A stretch of DNA of 9,384 bases from JANNVZ01 sp046155615. GTDB taxonomy: Bacteria > Bacteroidota > Bacteroidia > Flavobacteriales_D > Sanyastnellaceae. How positions within the stretch are numbered: the stretch's first letter is position 1; every line of letters starts with the position of its first letter. The notes beneath the pieces are model-generated. The model searched no databases and was not told the origin of the DNA. It saw nothing but the letters and a program-made list of their open reading frames with translations. The position numbers and the translations under genes are program-made. Shown here in pieces: positions 1 to 5,139 of this stretch. The DNA lies in the NCBI GenBank assembly GCA_046155615.1, contig JBJXFP010000026.1:1-9384 (forward strand), read 5' to 3'.

Positions 1-176
1 AGTTCTTCGCGCGAGCGTATCTGGCCTTTTTCCATATCCCACATAAGTGCTCCTACTACTTTGCCTACAAACAAAATGGTAGGGGAAAATTTGTTCTCGT
101 CATCGGCCAAGGTGTTTTGGTTTGCAATACCAAATGTATAGGCAAAACCACCTCTCCTACCAAATAATTCCCCCAT
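1..176 (-). CDS. Partial hypothetical protein, N-terminal end, runs off left edge
   Basis: Reading the minus strand from an ATG at 176 gives 58 codons without a stop up to the window edge, beginning MGELFGRRGGFAYTFGIANQ and ending near KGQIRSREEL. The frame is also open upstream of this ATG to beyond position 240, so an earlier non-ATG start is possible. The composition (Gly/aromatic-rich start, then a hydrophobic strand ILFVGKVVGALM) looks like protein rather than noise. I do not recognise the family. The piece SPTILFVGKVV is faintly like the C-terminal strand of uroporphyrinogen methyltransferases, but the sequence before it does not fit, so no function is given. It is transcribed away from the 21-bp repeat array. 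Confidence 0.35.
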   Translation of the reverse strand, partial: MGELFGRRGGFAYTFGIANQNTLADDENKFSPTILFVGKVVGALMWDMEKGQIRSREE

Positions 177-227
177 TGTTTGTATCAAACCACTGAGCAA
201 TGTCAAGGAAGTTTTCGCCCATTTTAC

Positions 228-249
228 TACACTTATATATATAGGTGTA
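228..249. repeat. 22-bp near-perfect palindrome with alternating TA core
   Basis: The arms TACACTT and AGGTGTA flank a TATATATA core. The whole 22 bp equals its reverse complement except at one symmetric pair of positions. It lies between the minus-strand partial frame (start at 176) and the 21-bp array (from 292), where an operator or AT-rich promoter region could sit. An alternating TA core is palindromic by nature, so only the GTGTA/TACAC arms add real information. Confidence 0.4.
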
Positions 250-291
250 ATGACACAGTTCGGTGAACGCTCCCCCCTTCATTCGTTATCT

Positions 292-501
292 ACACGCAAG
301 TCATAGACATCTACACGCACGTTATAGACATCTACACACACGTCATAGGTATCTACACGCAAGTCGTAGACATCTACACGCAAGTCGTAGACATCTACAC
401 GCACGTTGTAGACATCTACACGCACGTCATAGACATCTACACGCAAGTCGTAGACATCTACACGCACGTTATAGACATCTACACGCACGTTGTAGACATC
501 T
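292..501. repeat. Array of ten 21-bp direct repeats, each with an internal dyad
   Basis: Ten complete head-to-tail units have no spacers and no indels (292-312, 313-333 and so on to 481-501). Each unit begins ACACGCA and ends TAGACATCT in plus orientation. Variation is almost confined to three two-state positions: A or C at base 8, C or T at base 11, and A or G at base 12. Unit 3 (334-354) has extra changes. Across each unit junction there is an inverted repeat, best as TGTAGA-CA-TCTACA, shortened to GTAGA or TAGA in other units. The period equals two helical turns. After unit 10 the sequence diverges at 505. Both strands carry long open frames through the array because 21 is a multiple of three; I do not regard these as genes. 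Confidence 0.97.
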
Positions 502-687
502 ACAAGGAGGATGCAGACCGTGACGAAAAGTGCCTTGTTGATAATTTTTCTATTCTCATACCCATCAATATATGTATTGGTCGAAAATGTTTTCTTTTTT
601 GAAACGTGTTTGTGGAGGCTCGCGTTCAAACCTCCAGTTGTCAGCACAAAGTTGACATATAACAAACAACAAAACCTTCATTCTATT
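502..687. other. Non-genic stretch between the repeat array and the fnIII gene
   Basis: Directly after the array comes AAGGAGG (504-510), a full Shine-Dalgarno string that is unusual for this phylum, immediately followed by ATG at 511 and with GTG at 520. A frame from either start runs in phase into the fnIII gene and would add 59 or 56 residues, including a hydrophobic stretch. An inverted repeat TGGAGG/CCTCCA with a 12-base loop lies at 613-636. No convincing TAnnTTTG promoter is visible. The stretch is AT-rich and probably holds the promoter and leader of the downstream gene. Confidence 0.5.
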
Positions 688-1302
688 ATGAACAACGATT
701 TCAAAAAAATTAAAGCCGATATTTATGGAATACGTATCGCGCTATTCATCTTAAGCTGTAAGACCTATATTGGAAATCTGCTTAACAACACCAACTTCGT
801 GCTGGACCCTACACCTGCCGCAGCAGCTGCTAAGCTGAGCGAACTGGAGAGTGCGCAGGGCCGCATGAATTCGGGCGACCGCACAGCAAAGCCTGAAAGA
901 AACAGTGCCATGAACTGGTTGAAGGCAACTATAGGCGCATGGGTGACGCAGATAAATGGACAGGCCAATGGCGACACCACCAAGCTGGAAACCACAGGTA
1001 TGCCCTTTGTGAAAGAACGCACACCGCGCCCTGCGCCTAAGAAAGTGTCTCGTATCACTGCTAAAAATGGATTACAAAGTGGTATTGGTTTACTCTCGTG
1101 GACAGGAGATAAAAATGCGGATTATTTCCGTCTTGAAACTTCTGAGGATGGCAACATTTGGCATCAGCAGGCTATTGTAACCAGCAATCGTCATCAGGTG
1201 GATGGACTCACCACAGGCAATCAATATAAATTTCGTGTTTGCGGTGGCAATCATGCAGGTCTTGGTGCTTATAGCGAAATAGCAACACTGATGGTGGCCT
1301 AA
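688..1302 (+). CDS. Fibronectin type III domain protein of a Bacteroidota family
   Basis: This 204-aa protein has two parts. Residues 1-115 are mostly helical and carry pieces I associate with a family of small Bacteroidota proteins: a KIKADI-like start, the NTNFVLDPTP segment, an RNSAMNWLK helix, and a WV..IN..ANGD..KL..TGM segment. Residues 117-203 form one fibronectin type III domain: the core Trp138 in LLSWTG, then DYFRLETSEDGNIW, the L-x-x-G-x-x-Y turn at 174-180, and FRVCGGNHAGLGAYS near the end. I chose the ATG at 688 because MNNDFKKIKAD resembles the family's usual start; the frame is open back to 511, so a longer form is possible. With the 688 start there is no signal peptide. The molecular role is unknown. 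A hairpin terminator follows at 1353. The fnIII fold is a confident call; family membership is from memory. Confidence 0.85.
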   Translation: MNNDFKKIKADIYGIRIALFILSCKTYIGNLLNNTNFVLDPTPAAAAAKLSELESAQGRMNSGDRTAKPERNSAMNWLKATIGAWVTQINGQANGDTTKLETTGMPFVKERTPRPAPKKVSRITAKNGLQSGIGLLSWTGDKNADYFRLETSEDGNIWHQQAIVTSNRHQVDGLTTGNQYKFRVCGGNHAGLGAYSEIATLMVA

Positions 1303-1352
1303 TCGCAAAACTGCAATTACTGATAGAAAACATATAAGTATCTAATCTTTGA

Positions 1353-1386
1353 AAAGCCCTTTGCAAACACCCTTGCAAAGGGCTTT
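1353..1386 (+). terminator. Strong hairpin terminator after the fnIII gene
   Basis: A perfect 14-bp inverted repeat, AAAGCCCTTTGCAA and TTGCAAAGGGCTTT, encloses a 6-base loop ACACCC. The stem has a GC-rich middle and ends in A and T runs, so its 3' side supplies a short T run even though no long T tract follows. It lies 51 bases after the fnIII stop and 24 bases before the next start codon, and so probably ends the fnIII transcript. The symmetric flanks would allow some action on the other strand too. Confidence 0.75.
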
Positions 1387-1403
1387 CCGCTTTCCTATAC
1401 TTG
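1373..1403 (+). promoter_or_regulatory. Possible promoter overlapping the terminator stem
   Basis: TATACTTG at 1396-1403 differs from the Bacteroidota -7 consensus TAnnTTTG at one base, and a TTG at 1373-1375 lies 20 bases upstream, about where the -33 element belongs. If real, transcription would start only a few bases before the ATG at 1410, giving a nearly leaderless mRNA. The match is weak. It is offered because the small-protein gene otherwise has a terminator directly in front of it. Confidence 0.2.
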
Positions 1404-1409
1404 GCACTC

Positions 1410-1715
1410 ATGCACCACATCAACCCCTCGTACAACGAAGTAATAAAAGACCTTGCCATGCGCCTTACCGACCTGATGACTGAGACCCTGCACGCAGCAG
1501 GCCACCTGCACCTGATGAATACCAACCCCGACCTTTCGAAAAAAATAATAGAAACAGGCAGCCTATATGTGCACGATGAAGATGCACTGCTGGCCAGCCC
1601 CGACCCCATGGTGCAAGCCATAATGCGCACACACAAAGATGCTGAGAAGGCATTAGCCACATTAGACGCCTACTGGCTTACAACACCCAACTGGGCACGG
1701 GGGGAAGAGATATAA
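1410..1715 (+). CDS. Small helical protein, paralogue A of a tandem pair
   Basis: This 101-aa protein starts MHHINPSYNEVIKDLAMRL. A TTG at 1401 in the same frame is possible but less likely than the ATG. It reads as soluble and mainly helical, with no signal peptide, membrane segment or known catalytic motif. It aligns end to end with the product of 1845-2153. The shared positions are YN-x-V-x-K-x-L and a following L-x-D near the N-terminus, a middle segment ending in LYVHDEDALLAS (counterpart AYITDDMLTLSD), and a C-terminal LD-x-YW-x-TT followed by an acidic end (LDAYWLTT here, LDDYWRTT in the partner). I do not recognise the family and give no function. Codon use resembles the neighbouring genes. 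Confidence 0.75.
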   Translation: MHHINPSYNEVIKDLAMRLTDLMTETLHAAGHLHLMNTNPDLSKKIIETGSLYVHDEDALLASPDPMVQAIMRTHKDAEKALATLDAYWLTTPNWARGEEI

Positions 1716-1751
1716 CAATTGGCAATTTGCAAACTGACAATTTGCAAACTT
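1716..1751. repeat. Intergenic tract of CA-starting heptamers
   Basis: The tract reads as near-tandem 7-mers: CAATTGG, CAATTTG, CAAACTG, then after one extra A, CAATTTG and CAAACTT. It can also be read as a 13-bp unit CAATTTGCAAACT repeated at a 15-bp period (1723 and 1738). It begins at the first base after the stop codon of the first small gene. Such low-complexity tracts are frequent between genes in this phylum and probably arise by slippage. Confidence 0.85.
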
Positions 1752-1805
1752 CAGACTACGTGTTCTATTGCAAAGCACCAAATCAACCCCGCAGTAGCAA
1801 GCAAA

Positions 1806-1837
1806 TCAACAAGTCAACAAGTCAACAACTCAACAAA
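1806..1837. repeat. Four tandem octamers, TCAACAAn
   Basis: TCAACAAG, TCAACAAG, TCAACAAC and TCAACAAA follow one another without gaps and end 7 bases before the ATG of the second small gene. This A-rich, unstructured leader may help ribosome entry in a phylum that uses little Shine-Dalgarno pairing; that role is an inference. Confidence 0.9.
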
Positions 1838-1844
1838 TCAGAAA

Positions 1845-2153
1845 ATGCTACACCAAATACAACACCGCGCCCGCTACAACAACGTAGTGAAAGAACTGCT
1901 GGATCAGCTTCCCGACTTCCATGCAGAGATGGGCGTGTACAGCCGCCTGCTGGCCATGGAGAGCACCTACAAAGAATGGACACAGCAACAGAGCGATGAC
2001 AGCAAGGCATACATTACCGATGACATGCTAACCCTGAGCGATGATGCCTGCACACAGGCCACACACGAGATAACGGCCAGCGTGCTGCGCCTGCTCTATC
2101 ACCTTGACGACTATTGGCGCACCACTGCTGAGGTGAATGTGGAGGAGAATTGA
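1845..2153 (+). CDS. Small helical protein, paralogue B of a tandem pair
   Basis: This 102-aa protein starts at the ATG at 1845 (MLHQIQHRARYNNVVKELL). The frame is open upstream to 1719, but that part is repeat-derived and outside the region shared with its neighbour, so the internal ATG is preferred. It is predicted soluble and helical, rich in Asp, Glu, Gln and Leu. It shares RYNNVVKELLDQLPDF near the N-terminus and LRLLYHLDDYWRTT near the C-terminus with the product of 1410-1715, at similar spacing and nearly equal length, which points to an old tandem duplication. No catalytic motif or known domain is seen. It is convergent with hom. Confidence 0.75.
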   Translation: MLHQIQHRARYNNVVKELLDQLPDFHAEMGVYSRLLAMESTYKEWTQQQSDDSKAYITDDMLTLSDDACTQATHEITASVLRLLYHLDDYWRTTAEVNVEEN

Positions 2154-2196
2154 AAGTGAAAAATTTCAACTATCACCTTATGTCACAACCGTGCAA

Positions 2197-2217
2197 GGGG
2201 TCAGCAGTGTGCTCCCC
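2197..2217. terminator. Possible hairpin between convergent genes
   Basis: GGGG at 2197-2200 can pair with CCCC at 2214-2217, and inside it AGCA-GTG-TGCT forms a second short stem, leaving a TC bulge. It lies in the 102-bp gap between the stop codons of the second small gene and hom, where a terminator is expected. No T run follows on either strand, so this is weak. Confidence 0.3.
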
Positions 2218-2255
2218 GAAATGCTGCCAAAATCTCCATGTGCTTCTTTCTGTTA

Positions 2256-3485
2256 TCATACAAACGCTTCTTCGCACATTTCCACTTGCTCTGCCATGCA
2301 AAACTCCGGCTCGGCACACACAACCACTGACACATTGCGTGCATTCAGCTCACACACTTTGCTGAAAGGAATAATGCCGGTTACAAACTGCTCATCACCT
2401 CTTTTGTAGTGTTCTTCCACTTGCTGGAACCAGGTGCTCAGCTCCGCATCATCAGCACCCAAGCGAACGAATACGCGCAAAGTGAAATCGTGCGACAATT
2501 GTAAATTGTTGTTCTGTTGAAATTTTTTGTACTCGTACCTATAGTCATAGCTGATAGCTGAAATGTCGCTGAGCACAGCGCTGGCCGTGGGGAATGCTCC
2601 TGCACCACGCCCACGGAAAAATTGTTTGTCAGCAAAGCAGCCTTCAATCTCCACACCATTGAATACATCGTCCACCTCGTGCAAATTGGAATGTGATGAA
2701 ACAAACTGCGGCAAAACAAAAGCTGCAATGTGCTCTGCATCTAACTTGTAAGCATGCGCCACCAATTTGATTTTGTATGCATGTTGCCTTGCATATTCTG
2801 TTTCTAATTTTCCAATGCGATTGATGCCCGCGTGTACTACATCTTCCGGTTTTGCCATCACACCAAAGGCATGAGCAAGCAATATGACGAGTTTGTTCCT
2901 TGCATCCCAGCCTTCCACATCCAATGCCGGGTTGCTCTCTGCATAGCCAAGGAGCTGCGCCTGTTGCAATGCTTCGTCAAACGAAAGATGGTCGCGGTGC
3001 ATGCGTGTGAGCATATAGTTGGTAGAGCCATTCACAATACCACACAACGATTGCAGCAGGTCGTTGTCGTAATACTCCTCCAGATTGCGTATGACAGGAA
3101 TGCTGGCGCAACATGCTCCCTCATATAGAAATGGCGTGCCATGCACACGCTGCAACTCCAGCAATTCTTCTAAGTGCTCAGCTATCATCTTCTTGTTTGC
3201 ACTAACTACTGCCTTGCCATTTTCCAATGCTGTCTTCACTATTTCAAAAGCGGCATCGGCATCATCAATCAGCTCTACTATCACATTTACTTCATCGTTG
3301 TAAAGCAATTCATGTGCATACCATGTGAAGTGTTCACGACCAATGGGGCGTTCTTTGTTTTTTTCGTGAACACATATCTTCACTATTTCGGCCCGCAGGC
3401 CGGGGTTTGCATTCAGCACATCATACAATCCCTTGCCTACCACACCAAAGCCGAACAGTCCGATTTTTAATTTCTTCCTTTCCAT
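2256..3485 (-). CDS. hom: Homoserine dehydrogenase
   Basis: This 409-aa cytoplasmic enzyme reduces aspartate-4-semialdehyde to homoserine with NAD(P)H, feeding methionine and threonine synthesis. Visible landmarks: N-terminal Rossmann fold with G12-F-G-V-V-G17 in KIGLFGFGVVGKG; VVSANKKM at 93-100, the cofactor and substrate lysine region; GIVNGSTNYMLTRM at 149-162; the substrate and catalytic block AESNPALDVEGWDARNKL at 182-199, with Asp194 and Lys198 at the positions expected for the catalytic pair; and GRGAGAFPTASAVLSDI at 292-308. The last 75 or so residues do not show a clear ACT domain, so threonine feedback is uncertain. The family usually runs 410-450 aa, so this is a short member. The ATG at 3485 lies 9 bases after the metB stop, placing both genes in one SAM-riboswitch-controlled operon. 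Confidence 0.95.
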   Translation of the reverse strand: MERKKLKIGLFGFGVVGKGLYDVLNANPGLRAEIVKICVHEKNKERPIGREHFTWYAHELLYNDEVNVIVELIDDADAAFEIVKTALENGKAVVSANKKMIAEHLEELLELQRVHGTPFLYEGACCASIPVIRNLEEYYDNDLLQSLCGIVNGSTNYMLTRMHRDHLSFDEALQQAQLLGYAESNPALDVEGWDARNKLVILLAHAFGVMAKPEDVVHAGINRIGKLETEYARQHAYKIKLVAHAYKLDAEHIAAFVLPQFVSSHSNLHEVDDVFNGVEIEGCFADKQFFRGRGAGAFPTASAVLSDISAISYDYRYEYKKFQQNNNLQLSHDFTLRVFVRLGADDAELSTWFQQVEEHYKRGDEQFVTGIIPFSKVCELNARNVSVVVCAEPEFCMAEQVEMCEEAFV

Positions 3486-3494
3486 GGGTAGCTA

Positions 3495-4676
3495 TTATTG
3501 AGTTAGAAGGTTGGTGTTTGTTGTGCTGAAATCTTTAACCTGCTGCAATGCTTGAGTTATATCAGCTATCAGGTCTTCAGCATCTTCAAGTCCAATGCTC
3601 AGTCTGATCAGGCTGTCGGCAACACCTGCAGCCCTTCTTCTCTCAGCCGGTATGCTGGCATGTGTCATGCGGGCCGGATGGCAGAGTAAACTTTTTACTC
3701 CGCCTAAGCTTTCAGCCAATTTGAAAAGTTGTGTGCCGGTACAAAATGCTATGGCTGCCTGTTCTGTGTCTTCTTTCAGTTTGAAAGAAACTACTCCACC
3801 AAATGCACTTTGCTGCCTTGCAGCAATGTGATGGTTGGTATGCGTTGCCAGTCCTGGATAGAAGACCTCATCCACCTCATCACATGTTGTGAGATATTGT
3901 GCAACTTGTAGTGCATTTATGCTGTGTTGCTTCACCCGCAGGTGCAATGTTTCTATGCCGCGTATCACTAAGAAAGAATCAAAAGGAGAAAGAATTGCTC
4001 CGCTTGCATTTTGTATGAATTTGATTTTATCACCCCATGCCTGTGTCTTGCTCACCACCACGCCTGCTATCAGATCACTGTGACCTGCGAGGTATTTGGT
4101 AGCACTGTGCACTACGATGTCAGCACCAAGTTCTATCGGCTTTTGCAGCGCAGGCGAAGCGAATGTGTTGTCCACACATAGCAGTGCACCATGGGCGTGT
4201 GCAATGGCGGCAATAGCTTCTATATCCGAAATTTTCAGTGTGGGATTGGTTGGCGACTCCAGCCATACGAGTTTTGTTTTTGGTGTGATGGAGTCCACCA
4301 CATTTTCTATTCGCGTGGTATCGCAATAGTTCACATGTATCCCAAATTTTTCGTACACCTGTGTGAACAGGCGAAAAGCTCCACCGTAGATGTCGTCAAC
4401 GGCAAGTATTTCGTCACCGCTTTGCAGCAGCTTCACCACTGCATCAATGGCTGCAAGGCCGCTGGCAAAAGCGGAGGCGCGTGCTCCGCCCTCCAGTTTT
4501 GCAACTATATCTTCCATTGCCTGCCGCGTGGGATTGTTGGTGCGGCTGTAGTCGAAGCCCTTGTTCACACCGGGCGCTTGCTGCACATAAGTGGAGGTTT
4601 GGTAAATGGGAACTGCTATGCTCCCTGTCTGCTCATCCACAGGTATGCTGTGGATGGCGCGTGTTGTCTCTTTCAT
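3495..4676 (-). CDS. metB: Cystathionine gamma-synthase-type PLP enzyme
   Basis: This 393-aa protein belongs to the Cys/Met metabolism PLP-dependent (fold type I) family. Key residues are present: YSRTNNPTR at 43-51 (phosphate contact from the partner subunit), Tyr97 in DDIYGG (stacks on PLP), Asp169 in VDNTFASP (pyridine nitrogen), Lys194 in SATKYLAGHSD (Schiff base), and Arg358 in RLSIGLED (substrate carboxylate). Length is normal. Activity is most likely transsulfuration of an acylated homoserine with cysteine, because it sits with hom behind an S-box riboswitch. The family is hard to split by eye: cystathionine gamma-lyase, beta-lyase or O-acetylhomoserine sulfhydrylase activity remain possible. 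GGVKSL at 325-330 has Lys where many homologues have Glu. The ATG at 4676 is preceded by a 129-nt leader downstream of the riboswitch terminator. Confidence 0.88.
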   Translation of the reverse strand: MKETTRAIHSIPVDEQTGSIAVPIYQTSTYVQQAPGVNKGFDYSRTNNPTRQAMEDIVAKLEGGARASAFASGLAAIDAVVKLLQSGDEILAVDDIYGGAFRLFTQVYEKFGIHVNYCDTTRIENVVDSITPKTKLVWLESPTNPTLKISDIEAIAAIAHAHGALLCVDNTFASPALQKPIELGADIVVHSATKYLAGHSDLIAGVVVSKTQAWGDKIKFIQNASGAILSPFDSFLVIRGIETLHLRVKQHSINALQVAQYLTTCDEVDEVFYPGLATHTNHHIAARQQSAFGGVVSFKLKEDTEQAAIAFCTGTQLFKLAESLGGVKSLLCHPARMTHASIPAERRRAAGVADSLIRLSIGLEDAEDLIADITQALQQVKDFSTTNTNLLTQ

Positions 4677-4776
4677 TTTTTTCTTGTGTTTTTATTTGAA
4701 TGAATGGTGTTGGGCGCTTTCGCCAAACTGCTTACACAAGAAATAACAAAGAAGGATTTGCCGGAGTCGCCTTTCC

Positions 4777-4799
4777 TTTTTCATCGCATGCATGAAAAA
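4777..4799 (-). other. AT-rich hairpin overlapping the riboswitch terminator T tract
   Basis: TTTTTCAT (4777-4784) and ATGAAAAA (4792-4799) form a perfect 8-bp inverted repeat with a 7-base loop that includes GCATGC. In the transcript this places much of the U tract of the preceding terminator inside a second stem. It may be incidental or may adjust terminator efficiency. Confidence 0.4.
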
Positions 4800-4831
4800 A
4801 GAAAAAGCTCCTCTGACAAGTCAGAAGAGCT
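4795..4831 (-). terminator. Intrinsic terminator of the SAM riboswitch
   Basis: On the minus strand AGCTCTTCTGAC and GTCAGAGGAGCT form a 12-bp stem (4806-4831) with one G-U pair and a CUUG-like turn, followed by TTTTTCTTTTTT (4795-4805 and adjacent). It lies 61 bases past the aptamer and 129 bases before metB. The aptamer's last strand contains AGAAGA, which is complementary to TCTTCT in the terminator's 5' arm, so aptamer closure and terminator formation could be coupled in the usual S-box way: SAM bound means the terminator forms and the operon is off. Confidence 0.9.
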
Positions 4832-4845
4832 TCGGTATGATGAAT

Positions 4846-4863
4846 TGCTGAGTTGACTCAGCA
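4846..4863 (-). other. Hairpin between SAM aptamer and terminator
   Basis: TGCTGAGT and ACTCAGCA are separated by two bases, an 18-bp perfect dyad that would fold as a 7-bp stem with a tetraloop. It stands between the aptamer end (4892) and the terminator start (4831). It probably shapes the expression platform; no partner sequence for a longer alternative pairing was evident. Confidence 0.5.
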
Positions 4864-4891
4864 TGTCATTTTATGATGCAACTTCGTATGA

Positions 4892-4995
4892 CTTATCTTC
4901 TCTTGCCACATGGGCAAGACTGGAGTTAGCACCTTGATTTTTATCTCCGGTTGCTAAGGCTTCACAGGGCCAGTCCCTCTGCCTTTCTTGATAAG
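4892..4995 (-). promoter_or_regulatory. SAM-I (S-box) riboswitch aptamer
   Basis: The minus strand reads as a near-canonical S-box. The P1 strands CTTATC (4995-4990) and GATAAG (4897-4892) close the structure. Inside are the conserved AGAGGGACTGGCCC and TGAAGCCTTAGCAACC blocks that make P2 with its kink-turn, the block CAAGGTGCTAACTCCAG, and the P4 hairpin CTTGCC/GGCAAG (4902-4918), followed by the GAGAAGATAAG closing strand. This aptamer class binds S-adenosylmethionine. Its position 215 bases upstream of metB, with an intrinsic terminator between, makes it the repressor element of the metB-hom operon. Confidence 0.97.
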
Positions 4996-5016
4996 CAATC
5001 TGTAAAAGAACGTGCG

Positions 5017-5050
5017 CAAATGTATGTGATGCACATTTCCATTTTCCAAA
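5017..5050 (-). promoter_or_regulatory. Probable promoter of the SAM riboswitch-metB-hom operon
   Basis: TACATTTG (5024-5017, minus strand) matches the Bacteroidota -7 consensus TAnnTTTG exactly and would start transcription around 5010, about 15 bases before the riboswitch P1 stem, which is the normal arrangement. A TTTG at 5050-5047 could be the -33 element, but the 22-base spacing is a little long, so the -7 element is the stronger part of the call. Confidence 0.55.
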
Positions 5051-5056
5051 TATATT

Positions 5057-5074
5057 TTTCAGCATGTGCTGAAA
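5057..5074. repeat. 18-bp perfect palindrome upstream of the met promoter
   Basis: TTTCAGCA-TG-TGCTGAAA is symmetric apart from its two central bases. It lies just upstream of the putative -33 region of the met promoter and 66 bases past the stop of the membrane glycosyltransferase gene. It could be an operator or a weak terminator for that gene; on the minus strand it is followed by AATATATTT, which resembles a poor T tract. Confidence 0.5.
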
Positions 5075-5106
5075 CCTGCGTGGGGCAATGGATACAGAGG
5101 CACAAT

Positions 5107-5122
5107 GAAAAGAAGACTTTTC
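5107..5122 (-). terminator. Weak hairpin after the glycosyltransferase gene
   Basis: GAAAAG and CTTTTC enclose a 4-base loop, 17 bases beyond the stop codon of the minus-strand gene. The stem is AT-rich and only 6 bp, with no clear T run after it, so termination here is only possible. Confidence 0.2.
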
Positions 5123-5139
5123 AAATTTTCTCGATCAAT

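Noticed and set aside
292..501. CRISPR array
   Set aside because: Units follow each other with no spacers, and no cas gene is in view. It is a direct tandem repeat.
263..523. Plus-strand His/Arg-rich repeat protein
   Set aside because: The composition (HLHARYR repeats) is a by-product of the array. The variable sites give non-conservative changes (Ser/Arg, His/Tyr/Arg/Cys).
279..665. Minus-strand protein with VDVYNVR heptapeptide repeats
   Set aside because: The frame is open because the 21-bp period is a multiple of three. The non-repeat part does not resemble a protein family, and unit 3 brings Val to Thr and Arg to Cys changes. Differences N/D and V/L are mild, so a beta-repeat peptide is not fully excluded.
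1303..1400. Integron-type attC site at the hairpin
   Set aside because: The inverted repeat is a simple perfect stem with a 6-base loop and lacks the paired R and L core boxes and extrahelical bases of attC. A terminator explains it.
1208..1660. Minus-strand frame of 150 codons
   Set aside because: It spans the terminator and lies opposite the fnIII gene and first small gene, which have paralogue or domain support.
1..2153. Insertion sequence or prophage remnant
   Set aside because: No transposase or integrase fragment, target duplication or terminal inverted repeat pair was found around the accessory-looking genes.
2137..2409. Plus-strand frames overlapping the hom 3' end
   Set aside because: They are antisense to homoserine dehydrogenase and share no features with known proteins.
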